Part shown: positions 16,281-26,315 of the stretch, one piece after another
Layout of the letters: each line of letters starts with the position of its first letter
How positions within the stretch are numbered: the first letter of the stretch is position 1
Assembly: GCF_013391105.1 (NCBI RefSeq)
Contig: NZ_CP058335.1
Span: 1,612,001-1,676,000, forward strand
DNA length: 64,000 nt
Source of the DNA: Natronomonas salina
Lineage (GTDB): Archaea > Halobacteriota > Halobacteria > Halobacteriales > Haloarculaceae
Direction of reading: 5' to 3'
The notes under the pieces: generated by a model
Seen by the model: only the letters and a program-made list of their open reading frames with translations
Database searches by the model: none
What the model was told of the DNA's origin: nothing
Translations under genes and position numbers: made by a program

Positions 16281-19200
16281 GTCTGGAAGGTGATATAGAA
16301 AGATCCGCCTCGGAGTTTCTCAAGAATGGTAGCCGAGTTGCTCTCAATTCCCACGAAGTCGGCGACGTTCTCGATATCGAAGAGCTGCAACCGATTGCGC
16401 TCGTCTTCGTTTTCATTCCAATCCGTGGGAAATCCGACTAGGCGGACGAGGTAGCTGTGTTTCGTGGTGTCTTCTGTCGTGTCGGAGGCACTACTCGTCG
16501 GGCCGGGACGAAGTGCCATCCGCAGTTCGTTACCGGTGAGTTTGATCCGACCGTTGTGAATACGGCCGCTATCGACGGCCTTTGCTTCGACACGTCGCAT
16601 CCATGTGGGCTCCCAGTCCTCTAGCTCATCGTCGGTTGGCTTCATTGCGAATGGATCGATAAGGTCGAAGCCCGGCCCTCGTTCTGCTGAGGTGTCGAAC
16701 AGTGCGTGGAATGCAGCCTTTGTTTCGGGCGTGGCCTCAAGTTCGTTAGCGTCGAGACACGATAACAGGTCCTCACGACTCTGACTTCCACTGGCGGTAG
16801 GAGCCGGAATTGAATTCGCGACTTCTTCAACTGTGTCAAGCCGCCAGTCTTCGTGCGCCCGCCACTCCTGAACCACCTCGAATATCTGCCTGCGGACCTT
16901 CTGAGGTGCATCGCGAAAACGTCTCCAGGCTCGGTCCAGGCAGATCAGCTCGCCCTCACGGCCACGGGCGTCGATCTCCGCGTTCACGTGAGAATAGCCT
17001 TCTCCGGTTGACTCACTGATATTCGGAGAACCACCTTCGGTCACTGCCGCGGCTGCCTCGAACTCAGTCGCGATCTGTTCCACTCCGTCGTCATTGCCCT
17101 TGATCCAGTTCGTGGTGAGGTCGGCTCGGCTCCCATTGGTCCCGGCTGTCGACTCACCATCCCTCTGTTCGTAGGTAGCGAATACGTCGGCAACACGCTG
17201 TTCTGCGGTTTCGTAAGACGAGACGGCGTCGACGAGTGCACCGAGGAAGTCGTCGATATCTGGCTCGCTGTAGATGATGTCCGACTCCTGAAGCGCAACC
17301 CGCTCGCTCTCGACCCACTCAGTGACGGCATCGACGAGCTGGTCGGTCACCGGCGGTTTTCGTGTTACATAGGGAATATCGCCGAGACGGAGGTATCGAA
17401 GCGACGAATCGAGGTTGCTACCATCTCGAACGAGCGTAGCGACGCGACGACTCGGACCCATTATCCGAGCAGACGTCACTGTCTCACGGACTGCGCGTAC
17501 GATGCCTTCCTCGCCTTCATCTTCGTGGTCAGCCAGTGCATCCCAGAACCGTCGGACGCGATGGACGGCCGCGAGATACGACTTTACTGGTTGGGTGCTC
17601 CGCGATTGCGGCCATTCATCGAGTTCTGCCCATCGGTAACCGTTGTCGACGAGATCGTCGATATCGAGGACGTTATCGCGTCCAAGCCGATACGCGATCC
17701 GCAGTCTTGTCTCGTGAGAATCAGTTGCTGCAGCGACGAGACACATTGCCGCGATATCCCTCTCAAATCCGCATTCAGTGGTCAATTGCTCGCCCCACGC
17801 TCGCAGGAGCGGATTGCTGTCGTCGAAGCCCTCTCGCTCAGTTGCTGACCGTGCCGCCGTTAATGTCTCTCGAGGTTCAACGTCAAATCCGTCGGGTGCG
17901 GGGAGCGACGCTCCTGAACAGTGCGTAGAGACCAGCCCATCAAGTGTTTGGAAGACTTCCTCCAGACGTCGTGCCCGCAGTTCGGTTACCTCCCGACGGA
18001 TATTTTCGAGCGCGTCGCTATACTCGTCCTCGAGGGCCGATTCGTTCTTGAACAGAACGTTCTCAAAAGTATCCCGCAGGTCGAATTGCTCGATCACCTG
18101 AACGAGCCCGTCAGCGGCGAGGTATGGCGGTATAGCACCGTCGTCTCTTTGGTACCGGTCAACCGAATCACGGAACAGAGCGATGTGTGATGAGGTACTC
18201 CCCTCGCTGGGCTTCCACTCAGCCGAGTTCCGCTGGGCATCGTCATTTTCACTCCGCTCGACAACCCCAATCGGATTCTCGACGACCACCGATAGTTTGT
18301 CATGGACCGACTGCAGGTATGGTGCCGTCGCGTTCTCCAGATAGGCTGCCAAGAGGTACTCCTGTCGGTCACGGAGCTTCGACCGCAGTTCGTTGAGTCG
18401 GTCGCTGCCGGACTCCACATCCGCACCGTGAACCGGTCGTGGCGACGGTGGTTCGGTTTCAATCGCGATGCCAAAGTTCACGGATTCAGACTCGCCACCG
18501 AGCACATACGCGAGTTCAGTCTCATCGGCCGGTCGCTCAACGAACCGGCGGCCGTCATTCACTAGTCGTTCACGGGAGTATTTCGACAGTGGCTGTGTGA
18601 AGACGACTGTCTCGGAATCACCGTCTGGACGGCGACCACGCCCGATGCGGAGCGCCTTCGGCACACTCCCTTCGGTGACCGGGAGGCACGTACCGAGGTG
18701 CTGGAGGTCACGCCGGATCCAACGTCGCTTCGGTTCCCTGTCATCGAGCTCTCGCGAGAGAGCATCGTCTGCGACAAGACGCCGCAATAGTGCGTCAGTC
18801 GGCACGGACAGTGCCTGTGTGGCCCAACTCGCTGTGACAGTGAACGTTCGGGCCGTGGTCCCGATGCTGGCCTCGACGGCGAACTGCGAGAGGAACCACT
18901 CTAGGCGCGCGGCCGCCATCGGGGGAGTCAACGCGTCAAGGGGCCGGATACCCAGTGACCGGAGTGCTGCCGGAACATCGACGACGTCTGACCCCCCTAC
19001 GTCCAAATCAGTTGCGTCTTCTAGGCGTTCCTCCAGTGCGTCGACATCGACCCGTGGTAAGTACTGGATAGCTCCTCGGAGATGGTCGTCGTCGTGAAGC
19101 AGGAGTTTCCGTGCCGAGAGCTGGTCGCCGTCTGAGATGGTGAGCCTGTCGTCACCAGGTTCCTCTTCAAACATTCCTTGAGCAGGCCACAGTTGGTGGC

Positions 19201-22200
19201 GGGCGAGTTGCACAAGCCCGAGCGACGGAATCCTGCTATTGTCGTCGGCGGTGCTGAAGCTGTGCCACCGGCTACAGAGCCAGGCGACTTCGGTGACACC
19301 CTCGGACAGTTCTGGCCACATGAGGAGCGTGGCATCACGGTAGTCACGGCCGGCGGCTGATTCTGGATCTGGGAGATCCGGGAAGTACCACCACATCGGG
19401 AGCAGCGCTTCGTCCGGATAGTCCCCCACGAGCTTTTCCACGTTCGGATTCAGCCAGCGGTTCCCACAGCCGGTCGAATGGGAGGCGCTGAACGCCGGGT
19501 TGTTGTCGGAACGCCAGATCGTGTCCCGGTACGCCTCGACGAGGGGCTGGGGCGGGCAGAAGTCCGACGCTTCCGGTAGCTCGCCATTCGCGAGGGTCTG
19601 TGCGTCGGAAACAGTGAGTGTGCTTGCTTCAGCATCACGTTCGCCCCGCGTCGGAAGTGTCCATCGCCACTTAATCCGTGGCCCGACCTGCACGCCGAGA
19701 TGAAGCAGGGCGTCGAGACGTCGGACGCAGTCGAATCCATCAAAGTCACATCCGTCGCTGAAGACTGCGTTCCAGTAGTCGTCGTCTGGCGGAGCGATTT
19801 CGTGGTCACCGTTGGATCTCGCGCCGGCAGCGAGGCGAATCGCGGCTGCCCATCGGCGAAAGGCCGCCGCCCGCGTATCCTCGTGGCCATTTTGGCCGCT
19901 GAATCGGTCGACCTCGGGTCCGGTCTCTTCGAGTGTATCCGCGACCGCATTGAACTCCTGGGCCCACTCGGTGCCGAACGACAGCTCTTCGGCCGGTCGC
20001 GTCTCGAGCCGACCTCCATGTGATGACTCAATGGTGGTGGCTCTCTCGGTCGACCCGTCGGAACCGGCGATCGGGAGCCGTACACGCTGAACGTAGCGCT
20101 CTTCCAGATAGTCGTCGTAATCCGAGGGGAGCGAATCAGTCCCCCCGCCTTGCAGGGTCTCCTGTAGCTCTCCGAACTGATGATGTCGGTGGGGCTGCGG
20201 CCTGAGCCAGTCTGCGATCTGACCCTGGGTCACCGTTCCGTACAGGTCAACGATGTACCCAATCACGTCAGGGTCGGACGTCGAATCTCCCGAGTAGCCA
20301 CCAGCCTCGGCGGCCACCCGGCGGTAGAACTCTGCAGGACTATCGAGGTTTCGTGTTCCCCAGTCTCTGTTAAAACTCTCCAGCGGCCCGGTCCAGCCCG
20401 ACCTGAAGGGGATCACAAACACAGCCAGGTCACTCGGTGGCGTTGGGAGGTCGGAGATTATTGACCGCGCCGTGTTCCCACCGGTCCGTCGAAAGACGAT
20501 GCGTTCGCTCCGTTTCGAACCTCGGCCCTTGCCGCCGTCGTGTCGCGATCGTGCTCTGACAAGGTGAGTGATCGCCGGCGAGTCATCGTCGCCATGGTTT
20601 CGATGTGCCTCGGCAGGTAAGAGGGGAACCCGTTTGTCCCCCAGTTGCGCTGCTGCTTTTTTTGCATCGGTCCCGATCTCAACGTCAAGTTCCTCGCCGT
20701 CCGAGGCCGCGTGGAGGACAGCGCAGATGGACTCGAAGTACTGGGTCGCGTGGCGGACGTCGTCGACTGGGATGGCCCAGTCGGTTGTACCCTCTGAATT
20801 AGTACTTGAACCCCAGTGCTCGCTGAGGATGTCGATACAGCCACGCTGCCCATCACCATCGTCGAACGGCCGGTCGAGAACCTTCGTGAGTCCGATGCGA
20901 GCGGCACACTGTCGGAACGCCGAATCGGACTCATCTTCGGCCCCGGAGATGGCAGCCCGCCACCTGCTGCCGGACTTGATGACGTTGCGTCCGGGGACCG
21001 GTGCCGTTGGTGCATCGCGTCGGAGGGGCTCGAAGGCACGAAGCCGCTCTGGATCACACAACACCGCAGTCGGTCGTTTGGGTTCGTTAGCGTCGGTCGG
21101 AACGATCGACTCTTCACGGAGCCGCCTAAGTGTGTCTTCCACGGCGGACGCGACTAGCTGCGATGCATCGGTGCCGTCTGCCGTTTCGAGTGGGGTGACC
21201 AGCCACGGCATCCACTGGGTGAGCGACCCAGACTCATCCGAATCCGTTGGTGACTTGTCAGTTGCGAGGTCGGCTGCTGCGGTCGAGACGAGTTCAGGCA
21301 GTTCATCGAGTATTCGCCGGTTCTGCTCATCTGCCGTGAGCGATTGACGGTCGAACCCGACCCGAAACGGCGCGTGGACGACGAAGGGGAACGGTGTTTC
21401 GACTTCCTCTATCGGGTAGTACAGATAGAGCGGCTTCGACTTAGGTTCCCAATCATCTCCCGGTGTCGGCTTCTCGAATAGGAGGTGAACATCGTCAAGG
21501 TTCGACCCCGCCTCCTCGTCGCCAGTGAGGTCATTGTACGTTCGAGTGTACTGACGGAACGTCCGGATGTGTTCATTGGACTCATCGTTCTGGGGTTCTT
21601 CCACCCTGTACGTTACTCGTCGCCGACTGACTGCGGGCGTATTCGGGAGTGGATTGGCGTCACCCTGGTCGACCGTGATCCGTCGTCGGTTGTCCATTTG
21701 CAAGACCCCATCCCCGTTACGTGATACCCGGATCAGATCTAGTTGCTCGATATGTCCGAGTAGTATCAGCGTCTCCGGAGAGATACTCGTACATTCCTGC
21801 CAGAGCGTTTCCTGGCGTTGTTTACTGAACGCCGCAGAATCGCTGTCCGTTGATGACCGGTGGTCTCGGAACGTCGACAGCGCCTCGTCGTTGGCGTCCG
21901 CAAGCATGCCTTCGACGCGGTCGAGGAGTGTCCGCCATTCGCTATCGACGTAGTCGAGTTCGACGACCGTAGTGTACGACCCGCCGTGGTTACCAATCCA
22001 CGAGCGCAGGTCCTTACTGTACGGTCTGTTTGTGGTGGAAACCGTCTCGTTCGTCCCGACGAGGCCCGACCGTAGCGGAGAGACGTCCTTCTGTGAGTCA
22101 TCAGGGAACGGATACCGGAACAAGGAGAGTCGCGGCAAATCCGAGAGGAGCGCGTGGGGACTTGGCGGCTCCTGCCCCTCATTTAGCAGCCGACGTCGTA

Positions 22201-22825
22201 GCGTGTCCTCACTAAGATATCCCGGTAACGCGCCAGTGCCGATATCTGCAGAAAGCGACCGGCAAGCGTCAACGAGCCCCTCACCGTCGGACAGTTCGAT
22301 GCGTTGCCTGAATGAATCCGCTTTGAGCAAGCTTCCGTACGTGGCGAGCAGCATGCGAGCGGTTCTTGCCCTAGAGAAGTGGGCCGAGAGCTGCTCAGAA
22401 TTGACCTGTGAGTAAATACTGAATTGCTCGCTCAGCTGGAGCACCGACTTGAGACCAACTCCCTTCTCACCTATAGACCCCCGATCTTGTGCTTTCGCAG
22501 ATCGCCCCAGCGAGGTAACAGCCCGAAACACGTTCTCATCATCTAAACGGAAAGGACTCCCCGTGTTCGCGACCATGAGCGAATCGGGACCGACGATCAC
22601 TGAGACACGGCCATCCCCGCCGCCCTCGATAATCGCATCTCGAGCGTTCTGGACGAGCTCTAAGACTGTTCGGTTGTCATGAGCAGCAGAGACAATCTGG
22701 TTCCCGTAACCTAGATCGGCTTCTTTACTCCATGCAGTTTTGTTGTCCAGACCGTCGAGTAACTCTTCGTGTTCTTCGCGACAAAAGCTGGTGAGACGAT
22801 CAACGACGGATGCATATTCAGACAT
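16277..22825 (-). CDS. Giant Hsp90/sacsin-like ATPase protein, probable defence factor
   Basis: A 2182-residue protein. The N-terminus is a GHKL (Bergerat) ATPase: N-box E56-LVQN60-ARD63-A, a G1-like VANTGSPF (residues 85-92) where NTG replaces the DxGxG of kinases, and GSIGEKGVGLKS at 116-127. This matches sacsin N-terminal and related Hsp90-like heads found in very large bacterial and archaeal proteins of defence islands. The remaining 1900 residues are acidic with no repeat or catalytic motif that I recognise. Large size, low similarity to standard families, and neighbours such as McrBC and restriction genes favour a phage-defence role (inference). It is a single-gene unit. Confidence 0.85.
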   Translation of the reverse strand: MSEYASVVDRLTSFCREEHEELLDGLDNKTAWSKEADLGYGNQIVSAAHDNRTVLELVQNARDAIIEGGGDGRVSVIVGPDSLMVANTGSPFRLDDENVFRAVTSLGRSAKAQDRGSIGEKGVGLKSVLQLSEQFSIYSQVNSEQLSAHFSRARTARMLLATYGSLLKADSFRQRIELSDGEGLVDACRSLSADIGTGALPGYLSEDTLRRRLLNEGQEPPSPHALLSDLPRLSLFRYPFPDDSQKDVSPLRSGLVGTNETVSTTNRPYSKDLRSWIGNHGGSYTTVVELDYVDSEWRTLLDRVEGMLADANDEALSTFRDHRSSTDSDSAAFSKQRQETLWQECTSISPETLILLGHIEQLDLIRVSRNGDGVLQMDNRRRITVDQGDANPLPNTPAVSRRRVTYRVEEPQNDESNEHIRTFRQYTRTYNDLTGDEEAGSNLDDVHLLFEKPTPGDDWEPKSKPLYLYYPIEEVETPFPFVVHAPFRVGFDRQSLTADEQNRRILDELPELVSTAAADLATDKSPTDSDESGSLTQWMPWLVTPLETADGTDASQLVASAVEDTLRRLREESIVPTDANEPKRPTAVLCDPERLRAFEPLRRDAPTAPVPGRNVIKSGSRWRAAISGAEDESDSAFRQCAARIGLTKVLDRPFDDGDGQRGCIDILSEHWGSSTNSEGTTDWAIPVDDVRHATQYFESICAVLHAASDGEELDVEIGTDAKKAAAQLGDKRVPLLPAEAHRNHGDDDSPAITHLVRARSRHDGGKGRGSKRSERIVFRRTGGNTARSIISDLPTPPSDLAVFVIPFRSGWTGPLESFNRDWGTRNLDSPAEFYRRVAAEAGGYSGDSTSDPDVIGYIVDLYGTVTQGQIADWLRPQPHRHHQFGELQETLQGGGTDSLPSDYDDYLEERYVQRVRLPIAGSDGSTERATTIESSHGGRLETRPAEELSFGTEWAQEFNAVADTLEETGPEVDRFSGQNGHEDTRAAAFRRWAAAIRLAAGARSNGDHEIAPPDDDYWNAVFSDGCDFDGFDCVRRLDALLHLGVQVGPRIKWRWTLPTRGERDAEASTLTVSDAQTLANGELPEASDFCPPQPLVEAYRDTIWRSDNNPAFSASHSTGCGNRWLNPNVEKLVGDYPDEALLPMWWYFPDLPDPESAAGRDYRDATLLMWPELSEGVTEVAWLCSRWHSFSTADDNSRIPSLGLVQLARHQLWPAQGMFEEEPGDDRLTISDGDQLSARKLLLHDDDHLRGAIQYLPRVDVDALEERLEDATDLDVGGSDVVDVPAALRSLGIRPLDALTPPMAAARLEWFLSQFAVEASIGTTARTFTVTASWATQALSVPTDALLRRLVADDALSRELDDREPKRRWIRRDLQHLGTCLPVTEGSVPKALRIGRGRRPDGDSETVVFTQPLSKYSRERLVNDGRRFVERPADETELAYVLGGESESVNFGIAIETEPPSPRPVHGADVESGSDRLNELRSKLRDRQEYLLAAYLENATAPYLQSVHDKLSVVVENPIGVVERSENDDAQRNSAEWKPSEGSTSSHIALFRDSVDRYQRDDGAIPPYLAADGLVQVIEQFDLRDTFENVLFKNESALEDEYSDALENIRREVTELRARRLEEVFQTLDGLVSTHCSGASLPAPDGFDVEPRETLTAARSATEREGFDDSNPLLRAWGEQLTTECGFERDIAAMCLVAAATDSHETRLRIAYRLGRDNVLDIDDLVDNGYRWAELDEWPQSRSTQPVKSYLAAVHRVRRFWDALADHEDEGEEGIVRAVRETVTSARIMGPSRRVATLVRDGSNLDSSLRYLRLGDIPYVTRKPPVTDQLVDAVTEWVESERVALQESDIIYSEPDIDDFLGALVDAVSSYETAEQRVADVFATYEQRDGESTAGTNGSRADLTTNWIKGNDDGVEQIATEFEAAAAVTEGGSPNISESTGEGYSHVNAEIDARGREGELICLDRAWRRFRDAPQKVRRQIFEVVQEWRAHEDWRLDTVEEVANSIPAPTASGSQSREDLLSCLDANELEATPETKAAFHALFDTSAERGPGFDLIDPFAMKPTDDELEDWEPTWMRRVEAKAVDSGRIHNGRIKLTGNELRMALRPGPTSSASDTTEDTTKHSYLVRLVGFPTDWNENEDERNRLQLFDIENVADFVGIESNSATILEKLRGGSFYITFQT

Positions 22826-23237
22826 CTGAAGTACCGAGTTGTGTACTTCTCTCGTCCTACGTGGTAAGTAGTACCGGTCGGGTTCTGAATCTCGCTGTCA
22901 AAAATTTGACCGCACTTGATCGGCAGTCTCCTCATCACTCCGGTCGTTGAGGGAGCTCGGATACAATTGCCGTACCCACTATCTGGCGAGAAGACCGGCC
23001 CGGCCACTGATCGAGATACATGGGGACCAGCGACATACGGAGGTGGTGGGTTGCAGAAAACGCTCAGTGAGAGACACAATCTTCTCGTATCCTTCTTCCC
23101 GACCAGTAGGCAGCAATGCATGATGACGGGGGGATTGAGGGAAAGAGAGTAGTCTACAGAATATCGTGCGGCCGACCGCAAACATGTGATCGTCAGAACG
23201 CTCTCCGGGGTCCGTTGCTTTCTCAGCGTCGCTTTCG
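22826..23237. other. Intergenic region between divergent genes
   Basis: About 410 bases that must carry promoters for the giant gene and for the plus-strand gene at 23238. Frames in it are Arg/Ser/Pro-rich and not convincing. Confidence 0.45.
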
Positions 23238-23813
23238 GTGCTGAATATGAACCTGGAATTTCTCGTGGGCTATGACTCGTATGACCATCTGAAAGAGGAG
23301 CTGGCTCGGAAACCAACAGGTCTTATCGGCAAACTACTGCCCAACGCCCTATATCGGCTCTGTTTCGGTGTCCGTCCCCCACCGCACGAGGACGTTGTGG
23401 CCCGACGTGAATCCGTCATCGAGACCTATGACCGAACAATCAACCGATTCAAAGTTATCTGTAAGGATCTCTCTGAAGGACTATATCGAAATCCTAGTTA
23501 CCGACCGCCTGACGAGGTACTCGCTGGCGGTATCGCGACACCAACGGTCTCCGAATGGCTCCCACCGACGACAGATGACCACGGCGGCGTCGACCTAGAA
23601 TCCTACCAACGCGAATTGGACAGCGAAGCCAAGAGTTTGGTACGGCTACAGGATTCGATGCAATCGTTACTCGAACCCTCGAATCGGGTATTCTTTACCG
23701 TGCGTGAACACAGTAGTTCCGAAAGTCAGAATCTGTGCACGAGTCTCGTGGTTTGCTATACAACAGGTGTCTTGACGAAAGGAGTCGAATTGACGAACGA
23801 GGCCATCATTTAA
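23238..23813 (+). CDS. Hypothetical protein, 191 residues
   Basis: Possible starts are at 23238 and 23247 (MNLEFLVGYDSYDHLKEEL). It is helical and charged, with a stretch that may form a coiled coil (DLESYQRELDSEAKSLVRLQ). The last 35 residues (SSESQNLCTSLVVC...) differ in character from the rest, and their DNA resembles sequence at 24450-24485. The true end may have been altered by recombination. Function unknown. Confidence 0.5.
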   Translation: MLNMNLEFLVGYDSYDHLKEELARKPTGLIGKLLPNALYRLCFGVRPPPHEDVVARRESVIETYDRTINRFKVICKDLSEGLYRNPSYRPPDEVLAGGIATPTVSEWLPPTTDDHGGVDLESYQRELDSEAKSLVRLQDSMQSLLEPSNRVFFTVREHSSSESQNLCTSLVVCYTTGVLTKGVELTNEAII

Positions 23814-23940
23814 GGTATATCTTGCTAACGTCGTGAACGGGCCGAGAGGCCCGGCACCCTCAACTGGTAGGCTGCTGGTTTGGTGCCATTGCCGGGCTTG
23901 CACCCCGACATCACTGCTTTCCAGGGGAGAGTAATTCGTC

Positions 23941-24327
23941 GTGGAACGACATGAAGATAGTATAAAAACGATCTTGTTAGCAGAAGAGGGTGATAGAGTC
24001 AAGGTGGGTGGCCACCCCGTTTTCACTGTGATTCAACGAGTTGATACTGAGCGAGGGCCGGCTCTTATCCTCGATAATAACCTATACAACCCCCGACTCA
24101 AGCCGGTTTTACTTCCTAGACCAGAAGACGACAAGCTCCCCCTCGAAATCTGGATGTGTTATGTCTCTGAAGATGGAGAACTCAAACGGGACCCAGACCG
24201 AAACGAACATGGCATAGCACAGCTCTTAGAGGATCGAGACTGGCATCGGTGTAGCTGCGGTGAACTCATCCAATCCCTCTCCCATCACCGAAAAGCAAAC
24301 CGGGGGGAGGGGAGCCATTCACTCTGA
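23941..24327 (+). CDS. Hypothetical protein, 128 residues
   Basis: It starts at GTG 23941 (MERHEDSIKTILLAEEGDRV). The body is beta-rich (KVGGHPVFTVIQRV) and ends with a Cys pair HRCSCGEL near residue 103 and a basic tail. No family was recognised. The acidic-basic balance is less halophilic than in neighbours, as in other accessory genes here. Confidence 0.5.
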   Translation: MERHEDSIKTILLAEEGDRVKVGGHPVFTVIQRVDTERGPALILDNNLYNPRLKPVLLPRPEDDKLPLEIWMCYVSEDGELKRDPDRNEHGIAQLLEDRDWHRCSCGELIQSLSHHRKANRGEGSHSL

Positions 24328-24867
24328 AAATTAGAAGGAGACTATCTGCAGAGTAATCACGGAATCCAGGAGCTGGCACTTCCCCGACATCATATGCAGT
24401 GTCACCAGAGGCTCAGAGTAGGTAAATCCGGTTCTGAGACTTCAACAGAGTTCCGAAAGTCAAGATCTGCGCATAAGTTGTGACGCTAGTTGGGCTACAG
24501 AATAGATTCGCCTTCTAGCTAACGAGCTGACGGTGGTAAGAACCCAATCGATATCCGAATCCCTTCAATCGGGTCCATTCTTTATTAGTGATGGTTTACA
24601 AGGACTCTTCTCCCAGTTGGGTCGGCCCGAGCCGACCTGAAGTGCCAGCGGCTAGGAGCCGGAGACCGGGCGAAGGTCGGGAGATTATAGGGAAATCCCT
24701 TGGCAAACCTCGGGTCGTTCTGGGACAGAGGCGCCGCATCGACTCCGTTTACATCCATCCACAAAGTCATAATAGCCGGACCCGGCAATTTCTGGAAGAT
24801 TCAAGAATTCCGTATTCGCAGATGGCGGAATGCTTACTAGAACAGCGCCAGTAAACAGAGCAACGAG
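24328..24867. other. Non-coding stretch with gene-remnant similarity
   Basis: About 540 bases with no gene. Around 24450-24485 it repeats a motif (AGTTCCGAAAGTCA) from the 3' end of the gene at 23238. Around 24555-24580 it repeats AATCGGGT-ATTCTTTA from 23680. These suggest a decayed copy of that region. Confidence 0.4.
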
Positions 24868-25548
24868 ATGCTTCACGTTGAGGAACGGGAAATGGAGATT
24901 GGAGGGGGGACCCCCCGCTTTGGGTGGGTGACCGTCGTCATTTCTCAGAAATACACGTTCGCAGGGATATTGATAGCCATCATCACCACTGCACCGATAC
25001 TCCCTTTCCTGCTTACTGGAGCCCTTGTCGCCCCAGACTCACTCATGATGCGCGGCGCTGCGGTTAGTTACTTTATCTTAATAATTACAACTGGAATCAG
25101 TGCAGGCGGCACCCTTCGCCGCTATCGGTTCTACATTAACTGGGAACGAGCCGCAGCCAAGGACGGGTTCCGCGACCGGCCATTCGATGATCAACCTTCC
25201 ATGGATGACTACAGCCGGCTTCTTGTGCTGTTTATCGCCGGGTACTCACTGTTCGGTTCACTCATCGTTATAGTATCCGGAGCAGGTGCCGCCATATTTG
25301 GGGCTCTCCCAGCCATCTTTCTACCCTTCGGGTTTGTGCTGATTGAGGAAAGGCTTATTAAATCTAATCGGCGGTCCATAGTCCAGAACGGGATTCATTT
25401 GGCCGCTATTGGCTATGAAAGGTGGGCTGAACCCACTGTACGCGAACGTTCTGAATTAACTGCGCTCGAGGCCATAGCTGACGCAGTCGTTGCACTCGTT
25501 GCACGTCCTGCACCGAGAGCCACCAAATACACGATCGTTCATCGGTAA
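24868..25548 (+). CDS. Four-helix membrane protein
   Basis: A 226-residue protein with hydrophobic segments near residues 29-53 (FAGILIAIITTAPILPFLL), 63-82 (AAVSYFILIITTGISAGGTL), 119-143 and 146-162 (ALPAIFLPFGFVLI), then a cytoplasmic tail. A start at 24895 (MEIGGGTPRF) is possible. No enzyme motif is visible. Function unknown; it could be a membrane effector or sensor in the surrounding island, but the sequence does not show this. Confidence 0.6.
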   Translation: MLHVEEREMEIGGGTPRFGWVTVVISQKYTFAGILIAIITTAPILPFLLTGALVAPDSLMMRGAAVSYFILIITTGISAGGTLRRYRFYINWERAAAKDGFRDRPFDDQPSMDDYSRLLVLFIAGYSLFGSLIVIVSGAGAAIFGALPAIFLPFGFVLIEERLIKSNRRSIVQNGIHLAAIGYERWAEPTVRERSELTALEAIADAVVALVARPAPRATKYTIVHR

Positions 25549-25907
25549 CTACACTGAACAGCGCCAGTATATTCTCTGTATCCGAAGCAGAGAACGAGTC
25601 CTATACCAATCGCTGCGGGTTCGATTTGTGACAAATCCGCCGATAGGGGCCCAATTGCTAAACTTCCGCTACCTGATGGGAAGAGGAAGTGTACTGTGAT
25701 GAACGTGGACAATATCCATGGCCAACTCCGTATTATGGAAAAGACGAACTCTACCCCAGCCTTCACCTTGAGGCCAACAATCCGCTCTCGTGTAGAGCCA
25801 TTTAATTTCTGTCTGGTCCACTCCTTAAGCCCCATTAACGGGTCTAGCCTGTACTCTCCATGAGATAAACCTACGGAATACACCCTCCTCCGGATAGTCT
25901 CAATCAC
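25539..25907 (-). CDS. Possible small membrane protein
   Basis: A 122-residue frame from GTG 25907, with GGAGG just before it. Two hydrophobic segments (FSIIRSWPWILSTFITVHFL and AAIGIGLVLCFGY) are visible. It overlaps the 3' end of the preceding plus-strand gene by 10 bp. The N-terminus is basic, so this may be chance; weak support. Confidence 0.35.
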   Translation of the reverse strand: MIETIRRRVYSVGLSHGEYRLDPLMGLKEWTRQKLNGSTRERIVGLKVKAGVEFVFSIIRSWPWILSTFITVHFLFPSGSGSLAIGPLSADLSQIEPAAIGIGLVLCFGYREYTGAVQCSYR

Positions 25908-25997
25908 CCTCCTCTGGTAGCAGTATAAGCCTGAGATCGTCTACTTAGATTGCTCATCGGCGGAACTTAGAAACCTGCCCCAGTCGAGACGGCCTCT

Positions 25998-26315
25998 ATG
26001 TCCGAGACCTTCAACGATATCGGACGCATCGCCGCATTCAGCGACCACTATCAGGAGGAATATATCGAGGGGTCTCCCCAGGTCCTCGACTCCGAGAAAG
26101 ATCCCTTTCAAGTCCATCTACTGTTTCGCAAGGTTTTCGCGAGCGCGCGCAGTGATACTCTCTCCCGTCAGTACCGAGAAGCGGCGGAGACCGTACTTCG
26201 GGAGTACGAAATAGAAATCGAAGGTCGATGGACGGCTGATGCGGTTGCCCTCTCTGAGGAAGAGTTTCTTGCTGAACTCGAAGCTGCGGGTATCGGGAAC
26301 CAACATGACCGCTGA
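25998..26315 (+). CDS. Small acidic protein upstream of a HhH protein
   Basis: A 105-residue helical protein starting MSETFNDIGRIAAFSDHYQE and ending LEAAGIGNQHDR. Its stop overlaps the next start (TGATG). It may be the N-terminal half of a base-excision glycosylase-like protein whose C-terminal half is encoded next in another frame, or a translationally coupled partner. Confidence 0.6.
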   Translation: MSETFNDIGRIAAFSDHYQEEYIEGSPQVLDSEKDPFQVHLLFRKVFASARSDTLSRQYREAAETVLREYEIEIEGRWTADAVALSEEEFLAELEAAGIGNQHDR

